Assembly (NCBI GenBank): GCA_028683835.1 | Contig: JAQUHB010000020.1 | Coordinates: forward strand, 1-55,547 | DNA length: 55,547 nt | Source: Sulfurimonadaceae bacterium | Lineage (GTDB): Bacteria; Campylobacterota; Campylobacteria; Campylobacterales; Sulfurimonadaceae | Reading direction: 5' to 3' | Shown here: one piece after another, positions 42,886 through 51,767 of the stretch | How the letters are laid out: each line of letters starts with the position of its first letter | Numbering within the stretch: the first letter of the stretch is position 1 | Made by a program: the position numbers and the translations under genes | The notes under the pieces: generated by a model | Seen by the model: only the letters and a program-made list of their open reading frames with translations | The model's database searches: none | Told to the model about the DNA's origin: nothing

Positions 42886-43233
42886 TTACTCTACAATCTT
42901 TCCATTTTCTTTGACATAATCTATGCCCCATTCAAACATTGCTTGTAGCATTGGTTTGAGTTTTAAGCCTATTGGAGTGAGGGAATATACCACTTTAGGT
43001 GGAACTTCTGCAAAAACTTCTCTACTAATAATCTTTTTTGCTTCTAACTCTTTTAATTTAATTGTGAGTGTTTTTTGCGTAATATCACTAATATCTTCAT
43101 GTAACTCTTTAAATCTTTTATTATGTTCAAGCAGATACCAGATAATAGCCAACTTCCATCTATCATTGAAGATATCCATTGTGATAGAAACGGGGCATAT
43201 ATACTCTTTATCGTCGATACAATACATTTTCAT
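42886..43233 (-). CDS. HxlR-family transcriptional regulator
   Basis: The 115-residue winged-helix protein has CPVSITMDIFNDRWKLAIIWYL, RFKELHEDISDITQKTLTIKL and VVYSLTPIGLKLKPML, the HxlR/MarR-like pattern with the conserved N-terminal Cys. Family members often sense electrophiles or thiol stress. It is divergent from the alcohol dehydrogenase/nitroreductase pair, with two palindromes between, and likely controls them. AAAAGGATGAAA precedes the ATG. Confidence 0.9.
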   Translation of the reverse strand: MKMYCIDDKEYICPVSITMDIFNDRWKLAIIWYLLEHNKRFKELHEDISDITQKTLTIKLKELEAKKIISREVFAEVPPKVVYSLTPIGLKLKPMLQAMFEWGIDYVKENGKIVE

Positions 43234-43257
43234 CCTTTTATGAATTTATTATATCAT

Positions 43258-43298
43258 AATAGAATATAATTTCTATTACTTACCTTTAGTATAGTAAG
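43258..43298. promoter_or_regulatory. Two operator-like palindromes in the hxlR/adh divergent region
   Basis: AATAGAA-TATAAT-TTCTATT at 43258-43277 is a perfect 7-bp inverted repeat. CTTAC-N10-GTAAG at 43279-43298 follows at once. Both lie between the HxlR gene and the alcohol dehydrogenase gene and are candidate HxlR sites. Confidence 0.45.
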
Positions 43299-43355
43299 AG
43301 ATATTTAAGTATGTTTACTATAACATTCCCACGTAACTAAAATAAAGAGGACTAA

Positions 43356-44501
43356 ATGAACAACTTTACATATTACAACCCGACAAAGATAGAGTTTGGA
43401 AAAGAGAAAGAAAATAATATCGGTAGCTACTTGGCAGAAGCAGGTATTAAAAAAGTTCTCTTTCTTTATGGAACAGGAAGTATTCAAAAGAGTGGACTTT
43501 ATGACAAAATCATACACTCATTAAAACAAAGCAATATTGAGTTCGTAGAACTCTCAGGAGTTGTAAGTAATCCGCTTCTTAGTAAAGTCAATGAAGGTAT
43601 CGAGCTCTCAAAAAAGTATAAAATCGAAGCTATTTTAGGTGTTGGCGGCGGTTCTGTTGCGGATAGTGCAAAAGCTATTGCCGCGGGAGCTAAATATGAT
43701 GGTGATGTTTGGGATTTTTATATCAATAAAGTACAGATAACAGAAGCTTTGCCAGTGTTTACAGTGATGACACTCTCAGCAACTGCAAGTGAGATGAATG
43801 GTAATTCCGTCATTATAAATGATGATACAAAACAGAAATATTCTATCTCCTCTGTATTGATAAATCCTGTGCTTTCTGTTATCAATCCAGAACTCATGAA
43901 AACTGTCAGCCCAGAATATTTGGCATATTCGGCAGTGGATATCATCGCTCACTCTATCGAGATATATTTCACAGCGAGTGGACATCCTCACTTTAACTCA
44001 AGAATCGTAGAATCGATCATTAAAACGGTTATGGAAACTACTGAAATTCTCATCGCCAATCCAGATGATTATGATGCAAGAGCAGAGTTTGCATGGGTCG
44101 CGATTCAAGCACTCAACGGCTTAACACCAGCGGGAACTGAGGGCGGAAGCTTTCCAAACCATATGATAGAACATTCACTGTCCGCTTTATACAATGTAGC
44201 TCACGGTGCAGGATTAGCAGTCGTGATACCTGCGTGGATGAAATGGTATAAAGAACAAAATATTCCTCAATTTCAACGATTTGCAAAAGAGATTTTTCAT
44301 AGCGATGATGCAGATGAAGGAATAGAAAAACTAAAAAACTGGTTTTCTAAGATTGGTGCACCTGTTACTCTTAAAGAGCTTGATATTCCAAGAGAAGATA
44401 TAGAAGCGTTGGCAATAAATGCAAATGGGTTGGCTCAAGTTTGGGGAATGGATGCACTTTATCCGGTAAAAACGATAATAGAAATACTAGAAAAAGCATA
44501 A
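43356..44501 (+). CDS. Iron-containing alcohol dehydrogenase, BdhA/YqhD type
   Basis: The 381-residue protein has the NAD(P)-binding GVGGGSVADSAKAIAAG block, DIIAHSIEIYF and AHGAGLAVVIPAWM, with His and Asp metal ligands typical of group III dehydrogenases. It reduces aldehydes or oxidises alcohols. AAAGAGGAC precedes the ATG. It lies 20 bases before the nitroreductase gene and downstream of the HxlR control region, so it may detoxify reactive aldehydes. Confidence 0.93.
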   Translation: MNNFTYYNPTKIEFGKEKENNIGSYLAEAGIKKVLFLYGTGSIQKSGLYDKIIHSLKQSNIEFVELSGVVSNPLLSKVNEGIELSKKYKIEAILGVGGGSVADSAKAIAAGAKYDGDVWDFYINKVQITEALPVFTVMTLSATASEMNGNSVIINDDTKQKYSISSVLINPVLSVINPELMKTVSPEYLAYSAVDIIAHSIEIYFTASGHPHFNSRIVESIIKTVMETTEILIANPDDYDARAEFAWVAIQALNGLTPAGTEGGSFPNHMIEHSLSALYNVAHGAGLAVVIPAWMKWYKEQNIPQFQRFAKEIFHSDDADEGIEKLKNWFSKIGAPVTLKELDIPREDIEALAINANGLAQVWGMDALYPVKTIIEILEKA

Positions 44502-44521
44502 AAATAACACAAGGAAAAAAA

Positions 44522-45151
44522 ATGAAAAATGAGTTTATGAAAGCTATGGATTTTAGACATGCATGTAAGATCTTTGATGAATCAAAAAAGATCTCCGATG
44601 AGGATATCAGATTTATTTTAGAGACCGGCAGAAAATCACCATCATCTTTTGGTATGGAAGCTTGGAAATTTTTGGTTATCACAAATGAAGCATTAAAAGC
44701 TAAACTAAGACCTGCTTGTTGGAATCAAGTGCAAGTGACAAGCTGTTCGCATCTGGTTGTTATCTTAGCGGGCATAGAGAGTGTAAAAGTCGAATCCGGT
44801 GAGGTTGAAAAAAGATTTGCAAGAAGAGAGATGCCAAAAGAAAAACTGGATTTTTATATCAAACTCTACGCAGACCATTTAAAAGAGACTTTAAGCAGTG
44901 ATGAAAATATCTATGCTTGGACAGCAAAACAATCAGCAATTGCAGTCGCAAATATGATGACAGCAGCGGCGAGCATCGGGATTGATTCTTGTGCGATCGA
45001 GGGATATGATAAAAAACAAGTAGAAGAGATTTTAGGACTTGATACTTCAAAATATCAATTAGCCATGGTTTTACCATTTGGTTACAGACTCAATGAACAA
45101 CCAAAGCAATTAAGACTCTCCTTTGACGAAGTTGTTGAATTTATAAACTAA
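44522..45151 (+). CDS. NAD(P)H nitroreductase family protein
   Basis: ATG 44522 has ACAAGGAAAA upstream; the longer frame lies in the previous gene. The 209-residue protein has MDFRHACKIFDESKKISDED, ETGRKSPSSFGMEAWKF and later ASIGIDSCAIEGYD and LAMVLPFGYRLNE. It is an FMN-dependent NfsB-like enzyme that reduces nitroaromatics or quinones. Pairing with an aldehyde/alcohol dehydrogenase under HxlR control suggests an electrophile response. Confidence 0.9.
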   Translation: MKNEFMKAMDFRHACKIFDESKKISDEDIRFILETGRKSPSSFGMEAWKFLVITNEALKAKLRPACWNQVQVTSCSHLVVILAGIESVKVESGEVEKRFARREMPKEKLDFYIKLYADHLKETLSSDENIYAWTAKQSAIAVANMMTAAASIGIDSCAIEGYDKKQVEEILGLDTSKYQLAMVLPFGYRLNEQPKQLRLSFDEVVEFIN

Positions 45152-45240
45152 ATATTTAGAAAAATATAAAAAAGCTATGACAGTTTATAACTAAATCCAA
45201 GATTGATTTCCTCTCTTATTTTAGTTATAAACAACTTTTT

Positions 45241-45396
45241 TTACGCCCATATGATCTCTTCTATTAGGTCAACATCTGCTTGTAAACAATCGTACTCTTC
45301 ATTAAAACGTAGATGCTCACCGTCGCACTCGTCAAAATGATGGATATAGTGGTTAAACCCGTAATCCTCGAACTCTATAATATCGCTATGTAACAT
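45241..45396 (-). CDS. Unknown 51-aa acidic protein
   Basis: A short frame from ATG 45396 to TAA at 45241-45243 has a strong AAAGGAG six bases upstream. The product is very acidic with a His/Asp/Glu-rich core (HHFDECDGEH) and an EEIIW end. It has no signal peptide and no recognised family. It is divergent from the second MoxR/VWA pair. The ribosome site makes it likely to be real. Confidence 0.6.
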   Translation of the reverse strand: MLHSDIIEFEDYGFNHYIHHFDECDGEHLRFNEEYDCLQADVDLIEEIIWA

Positions 45397-45502
45397 GTTA
45401 TCTCCTTTTTTTGGCTCTCGCCTTGTATTTAAAATGATAGTTACATATTATATTCTCAGTAAAATTTACCAATCTATGCAATTTTCATACTAAAAATACA
45501 AA

Positions 45503-45524
45503 AGTGCGACAATTTTGTCGCACT
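45503..45524. promoter_or_regulatory. Near-perfect palindrome upstream of the second moxR gene
   Basis: Arms AGTGCGACAA and TTGTCGCACT flank a 2-base TT spacer, giving a 10-bp perfect inverted repeat. It lies midway between the divergent 51-aa gene and moxR copy 2. There is no T-run, so an operator is more likely than a terminator. Confidence 0.55.
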
Positions 45525-45565
45525 CATACATTTTGTCTCTCTTCGTACCATAATTGCATATATGC

Positions 45566-45575
45566 TTACATGTAA
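45566..45575. repeat. TTACATGTAA palindrome, upstream of moxR copy 2
   Basis: An intergenic copy of the recurring palindrome, 33 bases before the moxR start. Confidence 0.8.
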
Positions 45576-45607
45576 AGTGCTCTTTGGGCATAAGTAAAAG
45601 GAAAAAT

Positions 45608-46606
45608 ATGAACCCGCAAAGTGTAAAAAGATCACTCACCCATCTGTGTAGAAAAAAAGTCCCTGTCTTTTTATGGGGACCTCCGGGAATAGGCAAATCT
45701 TCTATTGTTTCTCAGATCGCTAAAGAGGAAGGTATCAGTTTTATAGATCTTCGTTTATCGTTGCTTGATCCCACAGACCTTCGCGGTATCCCTTTTTACA
45801 GTGCAAAAGATGAGACTGCCATCTGGGCTCCGCCCTCGTTTTTGCCTGATGGAAGCATAGAAAAAGGGATCCTCTTTTTAGATGAGCTCAACACTGCCGC
45901 ACCGATGGTTCAAGCTTCTGCATATCAGCTCATTTTAGATAGAAAGATAGGCGAATACTCTCTGCCTGATGGCTGGGCGATCGTGGCTGCAGGAAATCGT
46001 GAAAGCGACCGAGGAGTCGTGTTTCGTATGGCTGCACCTCTTGCCAACCGTTTTGTGCACTTAGAGATGGAAGTAAGTCCGCAAGATTGGAAATCATGGG
46101 CGGTAAATGCTGGCATAGATGCGACTATCATCGCATTTCTTTCTCATCGTCCCGATGCACTTTTTACATTCGGACAATCTGAGGGCCGTGCTTTTGCCAC
46201 GCCTCGTACATGGGAGTATGTGCATCAGATCATTTCCTCAGAGCCCGAAGCCGATCTCGTACTGGCGATGGTAAGCGGAGCGATTGGTGAAGAGCTTGCG
46301 GCATCGTTTTTGGGATTTCGCTCGGTTACAGGTGAACTTCCCGATATGGACGCAATCTTTAACGCTACATGTAAGGATGTTCCAAGCGATCCCTCGGCAC
46401 TTCACATCCTAAGCACGGCACTTACGATGCGTGTCGATCAAGGAACAAGTACCAAAAAACTCAATAACCTTGTAAGCTACACTTTAGGCATGCCAGCCGA
46501 GTTTGCGGTAATGATCATCCAAGATCTCAGAGAGCGAAAAATCGAACTAGACCACGTAGAAAGCTGGACGCTTTGGATGAAAAAATTCAACACATTGCTA
46601 CACTAA
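45608..46606 (+). CDS. MoxR-family AAA+ ATPase, copy 2
   Basis: ATG 45608 has AAAAGGAAAA upstream; the longer frame has no support. The 332-residue ATPase has Walker A GPPGIGKS, Walker B ILFLDELNTAAP and AAGNRESDRGVVFRMAAPLANR. It is clearly a paralogue of the ATPase at 7263-8273. Its stop overlaps the VWA start as TAATG. It is the first of a two-gene unit closed by a strong terminator. Client unknown. Confidence 0.92.
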   Translation: MNPQSVKRSLTHLCRKKVPVFLWGPPGIGKSSIVSQIAKEEGISFIDLRLSLLDPTDLRGIPFYSAKDETAIWAPPSFLPDGSIEKGILFLDELNTAAPMVQASAYQLILDRKIGEYSLPDGWAIVAAGNRESDRGVVFRMAAPLANRFVHLEMEVSPQDWKSWAVNAGIDATIIAFLSHRPDALFTFGQSEGRAFATPRTWEYVHQIISSEPEADLVLAMVSGAIGEELAASFLGFRSVTGELPDMDAIFNATCKDVPSDPSALHILSTALTMRVDQGTSTKKLNNLVSYTLGMPAEFAVMIIQDLRERKIELDHVESWTLWMKKFNTLLH

Positions 46607-47727
46607 TGTCAGTTGAACAACTTCTCACTCGTGCCAAAAGTCAACTAACAGTAAAACATCCCTACTTTGGGATGCTGGCTTCTCGTCTCAAACATGAACC
46701 GAGTGAGAACATCAGAGCGTATGCGAGTAACGGTAAACGCTTTTTATATAACCCTGAGTTTATGGAACGCCGTACCAATGAAGAGATCATGTTTATCCTC
46801 ACAAATTCTGTTATGCATCACATCCTTTCACATCAACAAAGGCGTCTGGGTCGTGTAGGCTCACTATGGCAGTTAGCAACCGACTATGCCATCAACAATC
46901 TTTTACACAAAAACGCTCTTCATATTCCCCAAGGTGCAAACTTCAATGAAGAGTTTAAAGATATGTACGCCGAAGAGATCTATGAACTGCTCAAAGAGGC
47001 ACATTTTAGCGGCACCGACGATGCTTTTGAAGAGGAAAAAGACAAAGAAGAGGATGAAAAATCTTTTGCCAATACAGAAAACATCGATGATGAGCTCGAC
47101 CCCGAGACTGAATCTCAGTGGCACTACGCCGCGTCTGTAGCCCAAGAGGTTGCACAAAAAAAGAGCGCAATGCCCTCGGATATGCACCGCCTTGCCAAAA
47201 AAGTGATTGCCAACGATGTGGACTGGAAATTTGAACTTTATAACGCCGTCAACCGCCACATGAGAAACAACTACGCCTTTATGCCTCCAAACAAAAAGCA
47301 TATCTACCGCGGTTTTGCCCTGCCCTCGCTCACGAGCGATACGCTGAGTCTCTGTGTTGCTATCGACACTTCCGGCTCCATCGATGACGCCCTGCTCGGT
47401 GCGTTTATGGAGGAGTTTAAGTCCATCATGCAAAACTTTCCCTCGGTAAAAATAGAACTACTCATCGCCGATGCGAAAGTGCATGCCCACCATACATTTC
47501 AAGGCGGAGAGAAGATGGATTTTGCCCTCAAAGGGGGAGGCGGAACAGATTACCGTCCTACATTTGACTACATCGAAACAAATCTGCCTATGAATACGAT
47601 GTTGCTTTATTTCACCGATGGAGACGGCTGGTTTCCAAAGTATCCGCCAAATTACGAGGTACTTTGGGCGCTTTCAAGACCTGCAAAAATCCCTTTTGGA
47701 CGTCCCCTCGTCATTTTTAAACACTAA
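46606..47727 (+). CDS. VWA-domain protein, DUF2201-like, copy 2
   Basis: ATG 46606 overlaps the ATPase stop (TAATG); the frame before it has no support. The 373-residue protein has an N-terminal region with VMHHILSHQQRR, an acidic middle (about 140-180) and a VWA domain with full MIDAS (DTSGS, GGGGTDYRP, TDGDG). It parallels the VWA gene at 6125-7282 but lacks the nif neighbours, so it probably serves another target. Confidence 0.88.
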   Translation: MSVEQLLTRAKSQLTVKHPYFGMLASRLKHEPSENIRAYASNGKRFLYNPEFMERRTNEEIMFILTNSVMHHILSHQQRRLGRVGSLWQLATDYAINNLLHKNALHIPQGANFNEEFKDMYAEEIYELLKEAHFSGTDDAFEEEKDKEEDEKSFANTENIDDELDPETESQWHYAASVAQEVAQKKSAMPSDMHRLAKKVIANDVDWKFELYNAVNRHMRNNYAFMPPNKKHIYRGFALPSLTSDTLSLCVAIDTSGSIDDALLGAFMEEFKSIMQNFPSVKIELLIADAKVHAHHTFQGGEKMDFALKGGGGTDYRPTFDYIETNLPMNTMLLYFTDGDGWFPKYPPNYEVLWALSRPAKIPFGRPLVIFKH

Positions 47728-47736
47728 AATTTAGAG

Positions 47737-47783
47737 ACCCTTGAATAGAGCTCATACAGAGTGAACTCTACTCAGGGGTTTTT
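47737..47783 (+). terminator. Strong intrinsic terminator after the VWA copy 2 gene
   Basis: The stem ACCCTTGAATAGAG pairs with CTCTACTCAGGGGT with one mismatch and one G-T pair and is followed by TTTTT. It starts nine bases after the stop codon. Confidence 0.85.
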
Positions 47784-47809
47784 AAAAAAAATTACAAAAA
47801 GGAAGAGAT

Positions 47810-48406
47810 ATGTTAGTAACAAAAAAAGCACCTGATTTTACAGCAACGACTGTACTTGGAAACAACGAAATAGTGGAGGATTTTAACCTTTACTCAAACT
47901 TTGGAGAAAAGGGAACTGTACTTTACTTCTATCCATTGGATTTTACTTTTGTATGTCCTTCTGAGATCATCGCGTTTGATCATAGACTTGCAGAGTTCAG
48001 CGCTCGTGGTATCAATGTGATCGGTGTTTCTGTGGATTCACAATTTAGCCACTTTGCTTGGAAAAACACACCCCTAAACCAAGGCGGAATCGGTCAAGTC
48101 AAATACCCTCTTGTAGCAGACCTTACAAAAGAGATCGCAAAAGCGTATGATGTCCTGCTTGATGGCGGCGTAGCACTTCGTGGTTCATTTCTGATAGATG
48201 CTGATGGCACTATCCGTCATGCAGTTATCAACGATCTACCACTTGGACGCAACATCGACGAAATGCTTCGTATGATCGACGCGATGCTATTTACAAACGA
48301 GTTTGGAGAAGTATGTCCTGCGGGATGGCACAAAGGCGATGAGGGAATGAAAGCAAACACGGAAGGTGTGGCTGAGTACCTTGCAAAACATAGCGAAGCG
48401 CTCTAA
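47810..48406 (+). CDS. Typical 2-Cys peroxiredoxin
   Basis: The 198-residue protein has the peroxidatic Cys in DFTFVCPSEIIAFDHR near residue 49 and the resolving Cys in EFGEVCPAGWHKGDEGM near 169, plus RGSFLIDADGTIRH. It is an AhpC/Prx-type alkyl hydroperoxide reductase of the cytoplasm. GGAAGAG precedes the ATG. It has its own short leader after the VWA terminator. Confidence 0.94.
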   Translation: MLVTKKAPDFTATTVLGNNEIVEDFNLYSNFGEKGTVLYFYPLDFTFVCPSEIIAFDHRLAEFSARGINVIGVSVDSQFSHFAWKNTPLNQGGIGQVKYPLVADLTKEIAKAYDVLLDGGVALRGSFLIDADGTIRHAVINDLPLGRNIDEMLRMIDAMLFTNEFGEVCPAGWHKGDEGMKANTEGVAEYLAKHSEAL

Positions 48407-48410
48407 AACA

Positions 48411-48432
48411 AACTTGGGGATTTCCCCGAGTT
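48411..48432 (+). terminator. Hairpin after the peroxiredoxin gene
   Basis: AACTTGGGG and CCCCGAGTT form a 9-bp stem (one G-T pair) with a 4-base loop, five bases after the stop. The tail GCTCCTTT is a poor T-run, so termination may be partial. Confidence 0.6.
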
Positions 48433-48517
48433 GCTCCTTTAAATCAAATCTCAAATTTTCTCTTTTTCTTCTCGTGTTATCTCTTTACTCATCTAACCTT
48501 GAAGTAGGCTAATTGAA

Positions 48518-48622
48518 TTATAAGTCACTAAATACAGAACCCACTACTATACTTGCAACGACTAATAAAGCTACTTTAAACATAGCTAAACCTATAATGA
48601 CTTGTGATGTTGATTTATTCAT
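48518..48622 (-). CDS. 34-aa single-pass membrane protein
   Basis: A short frame from ATG 48622 has AAAGGATAC upstream and ends at TAA 48518-48520. The product has one hydrophobic segment (IIGLAMFKVALLVVASIVVG) after a polar start. No family is recognised. Its ribosome site and composition suggest a real small membrane protein. It lies between the peroxiredoxin and the kinase operon. Confidence 0.5.
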   Translation of the reverse strand: MNKSTSQVIIGLAMFKVALLVVASIVVGSVFSDL

Positions 48623-48787
48623 CTTGTATCCTTTTATTTTTTGATACTAGAAGTATAGAAAAACTTTGTCAAGCTGACGTCTACAACTACTTTACACTTT
48701 CTTTACATATTTGGAAATTAAAAATGTTGCACAATTTCAAAGGGCTAGTCCCTTCGTAAAATTACAGCTTTTTATACAATAGTGTGC

Positions 48788-49987
48788 TCACACTACTTTA
48801 TCAATCAATAAAGATTTATTGAAAATATAAGTAACAGTAGTGCCTTTTAAATAAGTTGATTGAATATCCATTGTGATATCACTTTTATCGACAATGGATT
48901 TAACAATATTCATACCAATTCCAAATCCATTTTTATTTTCCTGCTCACGGTAATATCGATTTGTGATTTTTTCCGGATGTTTAATGCCTTGACCATAGTC
49001 TTGTATTGTGAGACAAATTCCATCATTTTCATTCTTACTGATGTAAACATTGATTTTGCCATTTTTATGTGAAAACTTTATTGCATTTGAGAGAGTGTTA
49101 TCTAAAATTCTTTGTAATTTTGTGGGATTAAAGAATATTTGAGTTTGAGTCGCCCGATGTAATGTCATAGTGATATTATTCAGCTGGCAGATCAGTTCGA
49201 AATATTCCATACGTTCTTTGACAAACTCTTCTAGATTGATTATTTCATCTTTATATTCGACGCGGTTTTGCTTAATAAGATAATCCATATCATTATAGAT
49301 CGTCGACAACGACTTACTAGCTGATTTGATACGCTGGAGGTATTTATTTGACTCATGCATGCTGTTAAAAAGATCAACATTGACATTTATAATACTTAAT
49401 GGTGTATTCATCTCATGCATGGACTCCTTGATAAACTCATCTAGTTTTTCATTGACACGTTTAAATGGCAATGAAAAACTATTTAAAAAATAGAAAGACA
49501 AGAGAAGAATCAATATGATAATACCAAATGCGATCACGCTAGCTTCAAGTAAAATATCTGTATAAGAGATCGTAGTTTTACTAATGAGATAGTTGGCAAA
49601 AAAGTATTTTTTTTCAGGCAGAGCTGTAATTAAAAATCGAGATGATCCCTCACTGTGATATCCCGGCATATACGATGGTAAGGGCTCATTGATTTGTGAA
49701 AAGATAACAGAAAAGTCATTGCTATAAAGTCCCGATTGATAATTATTGAACTTTGGAAACTCAAAAGTGCTATCAGGTTTATTGCCAAATGTATCCATCG
49801 CATTGATAGTATGTGATTGAATCGATTTTAGCTCAACTTCGGTTCTGACATCTTGCATATCGATTTTATGCTTGACATAGAAATACAATGGTGCTAGTAA
49901 TATAAAAGATACAATACATGTATAAATTAAGCTATAACGACGAACAAAACTAATCTCTTCAACAATCAAGGCGGTATCCTGTTCCAT
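48788..49987 (-). CDS. Membrane sensor histidine kinase
   Basis: The 399-residue kinase has two membrane segments (about 18-34 and 150-170) flanking a periplasmic region, a HisKA with SMHEMNTPLSIINVN and an HATPase_c with NTLSNAIKFSHKNG, DYGQGIKHPE and GFGIGMNIVKSI. It overlaps the response regulator end by 29 bases and completes the unit porin, DsrE-like, membrane sensor, regulator, kinase. Confidence 0.9.
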   Translation of the reverse strand: MEQDTALIVEEISFVRRYSLIYTCIVSFILLAPLYFYVKHKIDMQDVRTEVELKSIQSHTINAMDTFGNKPDSTFEFPKFNNYQSGLYSNDFSVIFSQINEPLPSYMPGYHSEGSSRFLITALPEKKYFFANYLISKTTISYTDILLEASVIAFGIIILILLLSFYFLNSFSLPFKRVNEKLDEFIKESMHEMNTPLSIINVNVDLFNSMHESNKYLQRIKSASKSLSTIYNDMDYLIKQNRVEYKDEIINLEEFVKERMEYFELICQLNNITMTLHRATQTQIFFNPTKLQRILDNTLSNAIKFSHKNGKINVYISKNENDGICLTIQDYGQGIKHPEKITNRYYREQENKNGFGIGMNIVKSIVDKSDITMDIQSTYLKGTTVTYIFNKSLLIDKVV

Positions 49988-50618
49988 AGATATTTTTAAT
50001 CAGATCTTGAGGAAGCTTTCTTCTAAGATTATTGATTTGTACTCTTGCATTGGCAGGGTCAACATCATTTGACCAAATTTTATCATACAGAATCTCAAGA
50101 GTAAGAATATTGTTTCTATTCATAAGAAAAAGATTAAGAATCTCACTTTCAGTTTTACTGAGTGAAATCGATATACTGTTACATGTAAGCTCATACGTTC
50201 TTACGTTATAACGATAATTATCAGGAAGTATAAGGAAGTCATCTTGCGTTTTATAGCAGTGTATTTTTAAAGCATACTGTACTCTAAGGATGAGTTCCGT
50301 AAGATCAAAAGGTTTTTTGATATAGTCGCAACACCCTTGTGCATATCCTTGTATAAGAGCATCAGCGCTCGACATCGATGTGACAAAAATAGTTGGTATA
50401 TTTTTATTTTCATCCGCCAATGCTTTGCGAAGTGAAAAGCCATTATACAATCCTGGAACATTGACATCAAGTAACAATAGATCATAATCTACGGAAAAAA
50501 TAGCATCAAAAGCATCTTCACTATTGACAAAACTGTCAACTGTATAGTTTTGTGAAGATAAAAACTCTTCGATACTGTCTTTTAAAACAACATCATCTTC
50601 AAGTAAAAGTAATCTCAT
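49959..50618 (-). CDS. OmpR-family response regulator
   Basis: The 219-residue regulator has an N-terminal receiver (LLEDDVVL, Asp in LLLLDVNVPGLYNG, Lys in CDYIKKPFDLTE) and a C-terminal winged helix (LSKTESEILNLFLMNRNNI, VDPANARVQINNLRRKL). It overlaps the sensor upstream by four bases and the kinase downstream. It likely controls the adjacent porin. One TTACATGTAA palindrome lies inside at 50179. Confidence 0.92.
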   Translation of the reverse strand: MRLLLLEDDVVLKDSIEEFLSSQNYTVDSFVNSEDAFDAIFSVDYDLLLLDVNVPGLYNGFSLRKALADENKNIPTIFVTSMSSADALIQGYAQGCCDYIKKPFDLTELILRVQYALKIHCYKTQDDFLILPDNYRYNVRTYELTCNSISISLSKTESEILNLFLMNRNNILTLEILYDKIWSNDVDPANARVQINNLRRKLPQDLIKNIYGTGYRLDC

Positions 50619-51706
50619 TTTATATGTCCTCTTGATTTTTGATTGGTATTTGTATCTAGTAAAAGTGAGATCAACTCATCCTTTGTGTAGGTATGAAGAT
50701 CTGTGCGTAGTTTCTCTTCTAGAGCGATTTGATCCTCTGCATGTGCACATTGCTTTAAAGAAAGGAGATTTTTGGCAGTGTAGTTTTTCCATAGATTAGT
50801 TGAAGAATTTTGATTCATCGTGGAAAGGTACAGATCTTTTCTTGAATAGGTCAAAAAACTATCCAATTCCTCTTCAAAAGCACTAAATAATTTCATTTTC
50901 TTTTTAGAAAGCACAAGTATAAAAGAGCCTATATTTTCACCTTTGGCATTGAGAATTAAACGAGAAAAATAAATATAATTATCCGCTTGTAGTATACCGT
51001 TCATTAAAAGTTTATTCAAACCTACACTTTTGAGGTAAGAGATATGATGAATATTTGCATCGTCGTTTGCTACAACCATATTGTCAATATGAGGGTTATT
51101 TTTAAGCAAAACTGCCTGATCTTGATATTTAGCATCCATTAAGACTAAAAGATCAATATCATAATTTTCTAAATACTTTTTCATTGCATCAAAATTCTGG
51201 ATGGTTTCAACGAAACCTATAAGATGCTTTTTTTTCACTATGGGGATAGACGAGATAAGCACAAGCCGTCTTGCTGCTTCAAAAGAAACATGTGGTTTTT
51301 GCGTTAGAATAATATCATCGAGATCTGGTCGATTGGTCTTAATCTTCAGTCCGTTAGTGGAATGTTCCCAATTTCTTGCAAGAATAACAAAGTCTTTTGA
51401 AACGATTTGTGCACGTACTTTTGAACTGTTAAAAACCTCAATTGTAGATGAGTATCTTTCAAGAATTTCTGTAATTTTTTGAGTATCATTATTTTCTATA
51501 GCAGTTTGCAAAGTCTCATTTTGAGCCAATGCAAAGGAGAATGCAAATCCCTCTGCTTTCTCCTGTTCAATTTTTTTATCTAATAAATTCATAAGCACTA
51601 TATCGATTCTATTAACAAACTCCTGTTTTTTTTGTGTATAAAAATAGACGATCAACGTGAGTAAAATCACCAATAATAAAGTTAAATACTTCTGATACAG
51701 TCTCAT
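50615..51706 (-). CDS. Membrane-anchored periplasmic sensor (double-Cache-like), no output domain
   Basis: The 363-residue protein has an N-terminal membrane segment (about 6-24), a large periplasmic region (about 25-270) with double-Cache-like features (RRLVLISSIPIVKKKHLIGF, YIYFSRLILNAKGENIGSF), and a soluble end. There is no kinase, HAMP or methyl-accepting domain. It sits directly before the regulator and kinase, so it may pass a periplasmic signal to that kinase as a third component. Ligand unknown. Confidence 0.72.
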   Translation of the reverse strand: MRLYQKYLTLLLVILLTLIVYFYTQKKQEFVNRIDIVLMNLLDKKIEQEKAEGFAFSFALAQNETLQTAIENNDTQKITEILERYSSTIEVFNSSKVRAQIVSKDFVILARNWEHSTNGLKIKTNRPDLDDIILTQKPHVSFEAARRLVLISSIPIVKKKHLIGFVETIQNFDAMKKYLENYDIDLLVLMDAKYQDQAVLLKNNPHIDNMVVANDDANIHHISYLKSVGLNKLLMNGILQADNYIYFSRLILNAKGENIGSFILVLSKKKMKLFSAFEEELDSFLTYSRKDLYLSTMNQNSSTNLWKNYTAKNLLSLKQCAHAEDQIALEEKLRTDLHTYTKDELISLLLDTNTNQKSRGHIK

Positions 51707-51767
51707 AAGAACCTTTGCCTGTTATTATAAGTTTTTAAACTAAAATAACAGATAATTTAAAAAATTT

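Noticed and set aside
46903-47433. Long minus-strand ORF inside the second VWA gene
   Set aside because: It is antisense to a well-supported VWA domain with MIDAS motifs.
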